A DNA stretch of 7,406 nucleotides, taken from contig SBBV01000496.1 of assembly GCA_005240015.1 (NCBI GenBank), positions 1 to 7,406 on the forward strand, given 5' to 3'. The notes under the pieces were generated by a model that saw nothing but the letters and a program-made list of their open reading frames with translations, was not told the origin of the DNA and searched no databases. The position numbers and the translations under genes were made by a program. The DNA comes from Candidatus Odyssella thessalonicensis. GTDB lineage: Bacteria; Pseudomonadota; Alphaproteobacteria; Bin65. Below, in pieces: positions 1-6,172 of the stretch (its first letter is position 1; each line of letters starts with the position of its first letter).

Positions 1-1176
1 GCTCAACAGCGTGCGCGTGGCGCCGAGGCGCGGCAGCACGCCGATGAGGATCAGCGACAAGAGCGCGGCGGTGAAGAGTTCCACGCCGTCGGCGAAAAAC
101 GGGCGCGAAATGTGATCCTTGAACAGGATGTTCTCGATGAGCTGGGCATGCACCTCGACGCCGGGCATGTGGCCGGTGAGCGGCGTCGCGCGGATATCGA
201 GCAGGCCGACCGCCGAGGTGCCGACCAGCACGAGGCGCCCCTCGAGCTTGTCGCGCGCGACGCTGCCGTCGAGGACCTCGCGCGCCGAGACGTAGCGCTT
301 GGGATCGCTGTGCGAGAAGCGCACCCAGAGCCGGCCGCGCCGGTCCGTCGGCAGGATGACGCTCGGTGTATCGGGCGACGAGAAGACGACATTCTCGACG
401 CCGTCCGGCCCGGCGCGCACCACGAGCGTGCTGCCGGTGGCGATGCGGATGAGCTCGACGGCGAGCGCAGTGTAAATCGCGTCGCCGACCCGATAGATCA
501 CGGGCACGCGCCGAATGACACCGTCGAATTCAGGATTGGGCGTGATCATGCCGGCGCCCTTGGCCGCGTTCTGCAGCACCCCGATATTCGCCAAGAGCGC
601 GTGCGAGCCGATGAGATGCGCGCGCACGTCGATGCCGGCGGGCGCACGCACCGCGACCGGCGGCGGTTTCACCTTGCCGCGCTCTCCGCCCACAGCGCCG
701 CGAAACAGCGCGATGCCGAGGACCGCGTTCACCTTCGACAGGGCGGCGGCGAAGCGATCGTCGTTGCCGGGCAGCGCTTGCAGTGTGCCGCGCACCTCGG
801 TCGGCAGCTCGGGCATGCTTTCGGCATAGCGCTTTGGCGAATGCCGGTCGGGCTCGGCGAAGACGATGTCGAATCCGATCGCCACCACGCCATATTCGGC
901 GAGCTTCTCGGTCATGCGCGCGAGCAGCGTGCGCGGCCAGGGCCATTGTCCGTGCACGGCAAGGCTGTCTTCATCGATGTCGACAATGACCACCGGGCGA
1001 ACGGTCACGCGCGACGGACGGAGGTTCTGATAGAGATCGAAGCCCTTGACGCGCGCGAACTGGACCGGCGTCGGGTCCCAGGCGCGCAAGCCGCAGAGCA
1101 GCACGAGCAACAGCGTTGCACCCAGCCGGCCGACGAGCGCGTGGCGGAGGTAGCGCAGGATTCGGGCGCTGCGCAT
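1..1176 (-). CDS. CHASE2-domain membrane sensor, probably an adenylate/guanylate cyclase (C-terminus beyond window)
   Basis: The reverse strand is open from an ATG at 1176 to the window edge: 392 codons and no stop. Residues 1-12 are basic and about 16-31 form a hydrophobic membrane anchor. Residues about 35-350 are a CHASE2 extracytoplasmic sensor domain, recognised from VDIDEDSL (65-72), GQWPWPR (76-82), FDIVFAEPDR (102-111), the GVIRRVP strand (219-225), LVGTSAVG (317-324) and VEVHAQLIEN (340-349). A second hydrophobic segment begins near 366 (LFTAALLSLILIGVLP), which is where CHASE2 proteins start their cluster of membrane helices before the cytoplasmic output domain. In proteobacteria that output is most often a class III nucleotide cyclase, sometimes a histidine kinase; it lies outside the window, so the cyclase call is inference. 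An AGGCGG-like ribosome site precedes the ATG; TTG at 1179 is a possible alternative start. The gene is divergent from the large secreted protein gene. Confidence 0.9.
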   Translation of the reverse strand, partial: MRSARILRYLRHALVGRLGATLLLVLLCGLRAWDPTPVQFARVKGFDLYQNLRPSRVTVRPVVIVDIDEDSLAVHGQWPWPRTLLARMTEKLAEYGVVAIGFDIVFAEPDRHSPKRYAESMPELPTEVRGTLQALPGNDDRFAAALSKVNAVLGIALFRGAVGGERGKVKPPPVAVRAPAGIDVRAHLIGSHALLANIGVLQNAAKGAGMITPNPEFDGVIRRVPVIYRVGDAIYTALAVELIRIATGSTLVVRAGPDGVENVVFSSPDTPSVILPTDRRGRLWVRFSHSDPKRYVSAREVLDGSVARDKLEGRLVLVGTSAVGLLDIRATPLTGHMPGVEVHAQLIENILFKDHISRPFFADGVELFTAALLSLILIGVLPRLGATRTLLS

Positions 1177-1318
1177 CAACCCCGCCTATGAAGCGGGCTC
1201 GGAATTGGAATTAACCACGCTGCCATTTCCCGCCCCTTGGCGCGCTCTACTCACGTCTTCGCATCTTTAACTATTTAACATGAGCGGCTGCACCGCCGAA
1301 ATTTTCTTTACTCCAGTA

Positions 1319-1348
1319 TTAACCACGTCTCTGCATTGACAGGGTTAA
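1319..1348. promoter_or_regulatory. Inverted repeat TTAACC-N18-GGTTAA, candidate operator
   Basis: A perfect 6-bp inverted repeat has arms at 1319-1324 and 1343-1348, separated by 18 bp. The left arm lies within a 10-bp element, ATTAACCACG, that also occurs at 1210-1219. The span covers the TTGACA hexamer at 1336-1341, so a protein bound here would affect the putative promoter of the large plus-strand gene. TTAACC resembles the half-site of the alphaproteobacterial cell-cycle regulator CtrA (TTAACCAT), but this assignment is a guess. Confidence 0.3.
1336..1341 (+). promoter_or_regulatory. Candidate -35 hexamer TTGACA
   Basis: This is a perfect match to the sigma-70 -35 consensus, about 100 bp upstream of the GTG start at 1440. 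The positions 16-18 bp downstream (around 1358-1364, CAAGCTC) match a -10 element poorly. Either the promoter is weak and needs an activator or the hexamer is fortuitous. No comparably clear promoter is visible for the divergent minus-strand gene. Confidence 0.3.
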
Positions 1349-1374
1349 GAGAAGGTGCAAGCTCCCCGCACGCG

Positions 1375-1390
1375 TTAAAGTTTAGGTAAC
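1375..1390 (+). promoter_or_regulatory. CtrA-like site TTAA-N7-GTAAC
   Basis: TTAA at 1375-1378 is followed after 7 bp by GTAAC at 1386-1390, one mismatch from the CtrA full-site consensus TTAA-N7-TTAAC known from Caulobacter and relatives. It lies about 50 bp upstream of the GTG start of the large secreted protein gene. In AT-rich intergenic DNA such near-matches arise by chance, and the host taxon is not proven, so this is only a pointer. Confidence 0.2.
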
Positions 1391-1427
1391 GGGGACGGCG
1401 CCCCGGCACCTGTCGCGCCGCTGACGT

Positions 1428-1432
1428 GGGGA
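1428..1432 (+). promoter_or_regulatory. Ribosome binding site GGGGA that fixes the GTG start
   Basis: GGGGA is spaced 7 bp from GTG at 1440. An in-frame TGA at 1422-1424 rules out any start further upstream, and GTG is the first usable start after it. This supports a protein whose first residues already belong to the first repeat, with no signal peptide. Confidence 0.6.
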
Positions 1433-1439
1433 AAACAGC

Positions 1440-4400
1440 GTGATCACCTGGCGGATCGTCGGCACGTCCCTGACGCCGGAAACAGGGGGCGTACCCACCT
1501 ACACGGTCAGCTATTCGGGCGATCCCATCGTCGCCCCGGTTACGATTCAGCTGGACCCCATCTTCCCCGGCGGCCGCGGCGGGGCCAATCCCGAGGGCTC
1601 GGGCGGCGCCAATCCTTCCGACTATGTCGGCACCTTCGCGGCATCGGTTGATCTCGCGATCGCCGCGCTTCCGCCCGGATCGGGCATCACCTTCAACCCC
1701 ACCACGTTCGAACTCACGTTCTCGCCGGGCGGCGCCACCAGCCTCACGTTCACATTGCCGATCGCGCCGGATACCGAGCCCGAGCCCGCCGAGAACAATC
1801 TCGTCCGCATCCAGAACCCGAGCGAAGGCACGATCGAGAGCGGCTTTGACGGCGCGCTCACGGCGATCGTCGACGACGACGGCATCGCCGGCCAGCGGCT
1901 CTGGTCGATCACCGGCGACTATGCGGCGCTCGAGGGCCAGGCGCCGCGCTTCACCGTGACGCTCGCGGGCGATGCGCTTGCGACCGGCGCCACGGCTTCA
2001 GTGCAGCTGCTGCCGCAGTTCCAATCTGGGCTGAACCTCGCCGACGCCACCGATTTTGCCCAGGCCTTCGCGGCCGACGTCCAGGCTGCGATCGCGGCGT
2101 TGCCGCCGGGCAGCGGCGTCTCCTACGACAGCGGCACCGGCCGCCTCACCTTCACCGGCGGCGGCCTCACGAGCTTCGAGTTCACGCTGCCGACGCTCGC
2201 CGACGGTACCTTCGAGGGCGACGAGATCTATCTCGTCAACCTCGGCGCTCCCTCGGCCGGCACCGCGCTCGCGAACAGCGCCGAATCCGTCTTCTCGATC
2301 ATCGTCGACCGCGATGCGGTTTCCGAGGGCGTGGAGTGGCTCATCGCCGGCACGCAACTCGTCGCGGAAGGGGGCGTTCCCTCCTACACCGTGAAGTGGA
2401 AGGGCGAGATCAGCGGCTTCGTATCGATCGAGCTGGGACTCCAACTGCCCGGCGGCACTTCCGGCGCAACGGCCGCCGATTTCAGCGCGGCGTTCGACGC
2501 CGACGTGGCCGCCGCGATCGCAGCGCTGCCCCCGGCGACCGGCATCACCTACGATCCGGCGACGAACCGCCTCACCTTCCCGGCCTCGGCGCAGGACTTC
2601 ACCTTCACGCTGCCGACGCTCGACGATCTCATCTCGGAGAGCCTCGAAGGCTACGCCGTCACGCTTTCGAATCCGAGCGAAGGCCGCATCATCGAGACGC
2701 TCGGCGGCATCGTCACCCGCATCGCCGACAATGAAGGCCTGCCCGACGTCCTCATCGGCGACGGCTTCGCAAGCGAAGGTCAGCCCCTGATCTTCGACAT
2801 GGGCTTGTCCAATCCGAGCTCCGAGCCGATCACGCTCGAGCTCGCCGCCACGAGCGGGACGGCCCTCGGCGGCGTGGATTTCGAGACCGCGAACTTCGAA
2901 TATTCGACCGATGGCGGCTTGACCTGGGTCCCAGGGGGCGGCGCCAGCGGGCGCGAGGTGACCTTCCCGGCCGGCGTGACGGGCCTCGTCGTGCGCATCG
3001 ACACGATCGATGATCCCATCACCGAAGATGCCGAGAGCATGACGCTCTCGGTCTCGGCCGTCGTCTCGGGCACGATCGGAAACGTCACGCGCACCGGCAC
3101 CGGCACGATTTTCGACAACGACGCGCCGCCGACCGTCACCATCGGTGACGCGCAGGCGACGGAAGGGCAGCCGCTGGTGTTCGACGTCACCTTGTCGAAC
3201 CCGAGCGCCAGCCCGATCATCCTGCGATTGGCGACGGCGAACGGCACCGCCACCGGCAATTCCGATTTCGAGACGTCGGGCTTCGAGGTTTCGACCGACG
3301 GCGGCGTCACCTGGACGCCGGCCGGCGGAGGCACAGACGTTACGTTCTCCCCCGGCGCCACCGCGCTCAAGGTGCGCATCGATACGACCGACGACGCGAT
3401 CGCCGAAGGCACCGAGATGATGGGCCTCAGGGTGGCACAGGTCATCGTCGGCACGGTCGGCGATGCGACGGACACCGGCAGCGGCACGATTCTCGACAGC
3501 GATGCGCCGCCGAGCGTTACCATCGGCAACGCGCAGGCGAGCGAAGGCCAGCCGCTCGTGTTCGACATCACGCTGTCGAATCCGAGCGCTGGCAACATCA
3601 CGCTCCAATTGGCGGCGACGAACGGCACGGCCACTGGCGGCTTGGATTTCGAGACATCAAGTTTCGAGGTGTCCACCGACGGCGGCATCACCTGGGCGCC
3701 GGCCGGCGGACTCGACGGACGCGAGGTGACGTTCGCGGCCGGCGCGACCGCGCTCAAGGTGCGCCTCGAGACGAGCGACGACACGCTCACCGAAGGCAGC
3801 GAGACGATGAGCCTCGCGGTTTCGAGCGTCGTCGCCGGAACGATCGGGGCGGCGAGCCCGGGCACCGGCACGATCCTCGACAATGATGCCGCGCCGAACG
3901 TCACGATCGGCAACGCCCAGGCGACCGAAGGCCAGCCGCTGGTCTTCGACGTGGCCTTGTCGAATGGAAGCGCCAGCCCGATCACGCTCGAACTGGCGGC
4001 CGCGGACGGAACCGCGCTGGGCGGATCGGATTTCGAGACTGCAAGCTTCGAGGTTTCGAGCGACGGCGGAGCCACCTGGTCGGCGGCGGGCGGGTCGGAC
4101 GGCCGCCAAGTGACGTTCGCGATGGGCGAAACCGCGCTCAAGGTGCGCGTCGATACGACCGACGATGCGTTCACTGAAAGCAGCGAGACGATGGCCCTCG
4201 CCGTCTCGAGCGTCGTCTCGGGCGCCGTCGGCACCACCAGTCCCGGCACCGGCACGATCCTCGACAACGATGAGGGCGTGTGCCGCCTCCTGATCAACGA
4301 GGTCGGCCTCGGCGTTGCGACTGCGCCTTCGGGCGAGAAGTGCCTCTCCTATGTCGAGATCCACAACGCCGGCGGCGGCGCCTGCAGCGCCAGCGAGCTC

Positions 4401-6149
4401 GCCTGCTACCGCCTCGAGATCCAAGGTCCGTGCGGCGACAAGTCGGTCGTCAAATTCGGCTCGTTCCATCCCGCGGTGACGGTGCCGGCGGGAGCCTTCC
4501 TCGTCATCTATGAGAACGGCGAGTACAAGACCGTCGGTGCCGACGGCACGCTGATCACGACCGGCACCTGGGACGGCGATTGCGACGGCTGGGAGCTCGG
4601 CTCGTCGGTTGCCGAGGCGATCGGCGTCAATCTCTTGATAAAGGGCGGCGATTCGGTCGACGCGTTCTTCGCCAACGGCATGGATCGCTGCGATTTTCGC
4701 GGCCATCCGGTGTTCGAGGGCGTCGACGCGCCGCAGGGCATGGCCAAGCTCGCGCACCTCGCGGGCGTCGATCGCGCGCTGTTCAAGAACGGCGACTTCA
4801 ACGGATGGCTCGGCGATGCCGAGGCGGTGCGCGACGCGCTCGGCTTCGGCCGCAAGCTCGAACGCTGGAGCGGAGACGCCGAGGCGCTCAAGGTCTACGC
4901 CCGCGTCTTTGGGAATGCCGACGGCGCGCCGATCGATACGGATACAGCCGCCGATTGGACGACGTCGGGCTTGCCGACCGACGGCCGCTACAACAGCCGG
5001 TCCGGCGACGCGAATCCGGGCGATGCCGCCGACGACCTCGACCCGCGGCAGAACGCCGGCAGCAATCCGGCGAATGCCGGCCAGACCGTGCTGCTCGCCG
5101 CGATCGCCGGCGCCAGCGTCGAGGGCGGGCGTGGCCCCGATTTCCTCTACGGCGACGATCGCGACAATGTCATGTCCGCCGGCGACCACAACGACCTCGC
5201 CGTGGGCGGGCGCGGCAACGACCACCTGCGCGGCGGCGCGGGCGCCGATGTTCTGATCGACATCGCCGGCCGCGACGTTCTCGCCGGCGATTCGGGCGAC
5301 GACATCCTGATCGCGGCGCGGCGCGGCGGGCATTGGCGCGGCGGTGCCGAGCCCGGCGCGGATGTGCTGATCGGCGACTCGGTCGCGACCGCGGGGGACA
5401 CCAGCCTCGCCTCCGGCCGCGATGTCATCCTCGCCGGCGATCTCGACGATCTCATCTTCGGCGATACGCTTCTGCTTGATGCCGCGAGCCGTGCCGCGTT
5501 CGATGCGGGCCTCGCCGCGGATCAGGCGGCATTGTTGATCTCGGCCAATCTCGCCGCTGGCGGCGATCCGGCGCTGCATACGAACGGCGCCGGCGACTGG
5601 ATCGAGGCGGGCGGCGGGAACGACTTCGTGTTCGGCCAGGGCGGCGACGACCGCATCCGAGCCGGCGCCGGCGACGATATCGTCGACGGCGGCGCCGGCG
5701 AAGACGATATCCGCGGCCAGGATGGGAACGACGTGCTCATCGGCGGCCCCGGCGCCGACGCGCTGCACGGCGGCGCCGGCGCCGACGTACTGTTTGCCGA
5801 CCCGCGCGAGGACATCGTGCTCGGCGGCGGCGGCAAGGACACGCTCGCGCTGACGATGGGCGGCACGCTCGACCTTGCCGGCCTCGCGGGCACTTCGATC
5901 CAGAGCATCGAGCAGATCGACATGCGCGGCGGCGGCGATCTCAATCTTACGCTGAGCGTCGACGACGTGCTCGCGATGTCGGGCTCAGGCCGGCTCACCG
6001 TTCTGGGCGACGGCGGCGACGTTCTCTCCATCGATGCCGCCGGCCACAGCGTCGAGACTCACACGAGCGGCGGTTTCGTCGTGCACGTGATCGACGACGG
6101 CGCGGCCGTGCTCCGTCTCGACCCCAATCTCAACGTCGTCGGAATCTGA
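1440..6149 (+). CDS. Large secreted Calx-beta / lamin-tail / RTX repeat protein (probable type I-secreted adhesin)
   Basis: A 1569-residue protein built as a mosaic. Residues 4-434 are three 135-151-residue repeats of a Calx-beta-like type. Residues 435-944 are four canonical Calx-beta repeats of 126-129 residues. Residues 948-1185 are a lamin-tail-like region, 1228-1310 and 1389-1469 are RTX nonapeptides, and 1470-1569 is a C-terminal cap. There is no N-terminal signal peptide and no hydrophobic helix; with RTX repeats and the C-terminal cap this points to export by a type I (ABC) system with an uncleaved C-terminal signal. Calx-beta and RTX modules bind calcium, so the likely role is a calcium-stabilised, extended cell-surface or released adhesin or matrix protein. 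No catalytic domain is recognised. All seven cysteines (948, 968, 982, 989, 998, 1048, 1084) fall in the lamin-tail region. GTG start with GGGGA 7 bp upstream; the TGA stop is 15 bp before the convergent FecR gene's stop. The exporter is not in the window. Family assignment is sound; function is inference. Confidence 0.92.
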   Translation: MITWRIVGTSLTPETGGVPTYTVSYSGDPIVAPVTIQLDPIFPGGRGGANPEGSGGANPSDYVGTFAASVDLAIAALPPGSGITFNPTTFELTFSPGGATSLTFTLPIAPDTEPEPAENNLVRIQNPSEGTIESGFDGALTAIVDDDGIAGQRLWSITGDYAALEGQAPRFTVTLAGDALATGATASVQLLPQFQSGLNLADATDFAQAFAADVQAAIAALPPGSGVSYDSGTGRLTFTGGGLTSFEFTLPTLADGTFEGDEIYLVNLGAPSAGTALANSAESVFSIIVDRDAVSEGVEWLIAGTQLVAEGGVPSYTVKWKGEISGFVSIELGLQLPGGTSGATAADFSAAFDADVAAAIAALPPATGITYDPATNRLTFPASAQDFTFTLPTLDDLISESLEGYAVTLSNPSEGRIIETLGGIVTRIADNEGLPDVLIGDGFASEGQPLIFDMGLSNPSSEPITLELAATSGTALGGVDFETANFEYSTDGGLTWVPGGGASGREVTFPAGVTGLVVRIDTIDDPITEDAESMTLSVSAVVSGTIGNVTRTGTGTIFDNDAPPTVTIGDAQATEGQPLVFDVTLSNPSASPIILRLATANGTATGNSDFETSGFEVSTDGGVTWTPAGGGTDVTFSPGATALKVRIDTTDDAIAEGTEMMGLRVAQVIVGTVGDATDTGSGTILDSDAPPSVTIGNAQASEGQPLVFDITLSNPSAGNITLQLAATNGTATGGLDFETSSFEVSTDGGITWAPAGGLDGREVTFAAGATALKVRLETSDDTLTEGSETMSLAVSSVVAGTIGAASPGTGTILDNDAAPNVTIGNAQATEGQPLVFDVALSNGSASPITLELAAADGTALGGSDFETASFEVSSDGGATWSAAGGSDGRQVTFAMGETALKVRVDTTDDAFTESSETMALAVSSVVSGAVGTTSPGTGTILDNDEGVCRLLINEVGLGVATAPSGEKCLSYVEIHNAGGGACSASELACYRLEIQGPCGDKSVVKFGSFHPAVTVPAGAFLVIYENGEYKTVGADGTLITTGTWDGDCDGWELGSSVAEAIGVNLLIKGGDSVDAFFANGMDRCDFRGHPVFEGVDAPQGMAKLAHLAGVDRALFKNGDFNGWLGDAEAVRDALGFGRKLERWSGDAEALKVYARVFGNADGAPIDTDTAADWTTSGLPTDGRYNSRSGDANPGDAADDLDPRQNAGSNPANAGQTVLLAAIAGASVEGGRGPDFLYGDDRDNVMSAGDHNDLAVGGRGNDHLRGGAGADVLIDIAGRDVLAGDSGDDILIAARRGGHWRGGAEPGADVLIGDSVATAGDTSLASGRDVILAGDLDDLIFGDTLLLDAASRAAFDAGLAADQAALLISANLAAGGDPALHTNGAGDWIEAGGGNDFVFGQGGDDRIRAGAGDDIVDGGAGEDDIRGQDGNDVLIGGPGADALHGGAGADVLFADPREDIVLGGGGKDTLALTMGGTLDLAGLAGTSIQSIEQIDMRGGGDLNLTLSVDDVLAMSGSGRLTVLGDGGDVLSIDAAGHSVETHTSGGFVVHVIDDGAAVLRLDPNLNVVGI
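1449..2741 (+). repeat. Three tandem N-terminal Calx-beta-like repeats with a characteristic insert
   Basis: Repeat units begin at W4, W155 and W300 of the secreted protein. Each opens with a W-x-I-x-G strand and an EGG/ETGG-type turn followed by a YTV or FTV strand. It continues through an aspartate-rich segment and IAALPPGSGI-like residues (IAALPP is present in all three), then LTF, a second FTLP strand, and an acidic D-x-x-x-E turn before the closing V-x-L-x-NPS-like strand and an aspartate-rich end (DDDG, DRDA, DNEG). The acidic end resembles the closing DND of Calx-beta domains. The AAIAALPP segment is not part of the usual Calx-beta pattern, so this may be a divergent subfamily. Confidence 0.7.
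2742..4271 (+). repeat. Four tandem Calx-beta repeats
   Basis: Units start at protein residues 435, 564, 691 and 819 (129, 127, 128 and 126 residues). Each has VxIG(D/N), an A-x-EGQPL-(V/I)-FD strand, the xLSNxSxxPI/NI strand, GTAxGxxDFE, STDGG or SSDGG with xxTW, a V(T)FxxGxTxLxVR(I/V/L) strand, a D(D/S)xxxE acidic turn, SVV- or QVIVG-like strands and the closing GTI-(L/F)-D-(N/S)-D. These are calcium-binding beta-sandwich modules of the Na/Ca-exchanger CBD type. Similarity is strong at the nucleotide level too (periods of about 387, 381 and 384 bp), for example around GAAGGCCAGCCGCT, suggesting recent duplication. Confidence 0.9.
4281..4994 (+). other. Lamin-tail-like (LTD) region with seven cysteines
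   Basis: Protein residues 948-1185. The opening CRLLINEVG, then SYVEIHN, YRLEIQG, the VPAGAFLVI strand at about 1022-1030, and the closing IDTDTAADWT...PTDGRYN at 1165-1185 follow the order of lamin-tail domains in bacterial secreted proteins (LINEV, VEI-x-N, L-x-G-x-x-L, pG-x-x-xvi, then a tail of the DTN/DTDTAADWT...PTPG type). Known LTDs are immunoglobulin-like beta-sandwiches of unclear bacterial function. The region is longer than usual because of an insert at about 1045-1160 that includes GDCDGWELG and DRCDFRG. Cysteines lie at 948, 968, 982, 989, 998, 1048 and 1084. Confidence 0.6.
5121..5846 (+). repeat. RTX calcium-binding nonapeptide repeats in two blocks
   Basis: Block one (protein residues 1228-1310) has degenerate GGxGxDxLx units such as VGGRGNDHL and RGGAGADVL. 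Block two (1389-1469) is nine contiguous nonapeptides including FGQGGDDRI, RAGAGDDIV, IGGPGADAL, HGGAGADVL and LGGGGKDTL. About 78 residues (1311-1388) between the blocks are mostly non-RTX, containing LDAASRAAFDAG and a predicted helical alanine-rich stretch. RTX arrays fold into parallel beta-rolls on binding calcium outside the cell and are a hallmark of type I-secreted proteins. Confidence 0.92.
5847..6146 (+). other. C-terminal cap / probable type I secretion signal region
   Basis: Protein residues 1470-1569. It follows directly on the last RTX unit and contains LDLAGLAGTSIQSIEQIDM, then GGGDLNLTLSVDDVLAM, LTVLGDGGDVL and a final beta-rich stretch ending RLDPNLNVVGI. The SIExID...LTLSxxDVL...LxVxGDxGD order recurs at the ends of large proteobacterial RTX adhesins, where it caps the beta-roll just before or within the uncleaved secretion signal. 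The exact signal boundary cannot be read from sequence. Confidence 0.7.
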
Positions 6150-6158
6150 AGCGCACGC

Positions 6159-6172
6159 GCCGCGTCAGCGGC
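6159..6172. terminator. Small hairpin between convergent genes
   Basis: GCCGC-GTCA-GCGGC is a perfect 5-bp stem with a 4-base loop. It spans the stop codon of the minus-strand FecR gene (6165-6167) and lies 10 bp beyond the stop of the plus-strand gene. It has no T tract on either strand, so termination by it is uncertain. Only 15 bp separate the two convergent stops, so any terminator must overlap coding DNA. Confidence 0.2.

Larger units (their letters stand above)
1177..1439. promoter_or_regulatory. Divergent intergenic region with TTAACC boxes
   Basis: These 263 bp separate two divergently transcribed genes, so promoters for both should lie here. AT-rich stretches (about 1263-1282, 1298-1325 and 1374-1390) stand out from GC-rich surroundings. 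Repeated elements are visible: ATTAACCACG at 1210-1219 and again at 1318-1327, TTTAAC twice 8 bp apart (1266-1271 and 1274-1279), GGTTAA at 1343-1348, and a GGAATT tandem duplication at 1201-1212. I see no credible gene and no transcription terminator in it. Confidence 0.7.

Noticed and set aside
112..1191. A 359-codon plus-strand open frame opposite the CHASE2 gene
   Set aside because: Its product is arginine/histidine/alanine-rich with no recognisable domain, while the opposite strand gives a clear CHASE2 protein. It is a by-product of GC-rich codon bias.
1284..1296. GCGG-CTGCA-CCGC mini-hairpin in the intergenic region
   Set aside because: A 4-bp stem without a T tract; too short to call a terminator or RNA element.
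1280..1339. A 19-codon ATG-started small frame in the intergenic region
   Set aside because: No ribosome binding site, lies in AT-rich promoter-like DNA, and overlaps the putative -35 element.
1998..3608. A 536-codon minus-strand open frame inside the repeat region
   Set aside because: Low-complexity, arginine-rich translation that mirrors the periodic DNA of the Calx-beta repeats; no domain and no credible start context.
2780..4297. A 505-codon minus-strand frame with repeated serine/valine/proline-rich units
   Set aside because: The repetition simply reflects the Calx-beta repeats on the other strand; there is no independent evidence of coding.
3657..5768. A 703-codon minus-strand open frame inside the secreted protein gene
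   Set aside because: Long antisense frames are expected opposite G/C-ending codons. The translation is alanine/arginine-rich and the sense strand shows clear LTD and RTX motifs.
5121..5846. Periodic 27-bp GC-rich repeats that might suggest a CRISPR or minisatellite
   Set aside because: The periodicity is that of RTX nonapeptides, is degenerate at DNA level, and lacks spacer/repeat structure.
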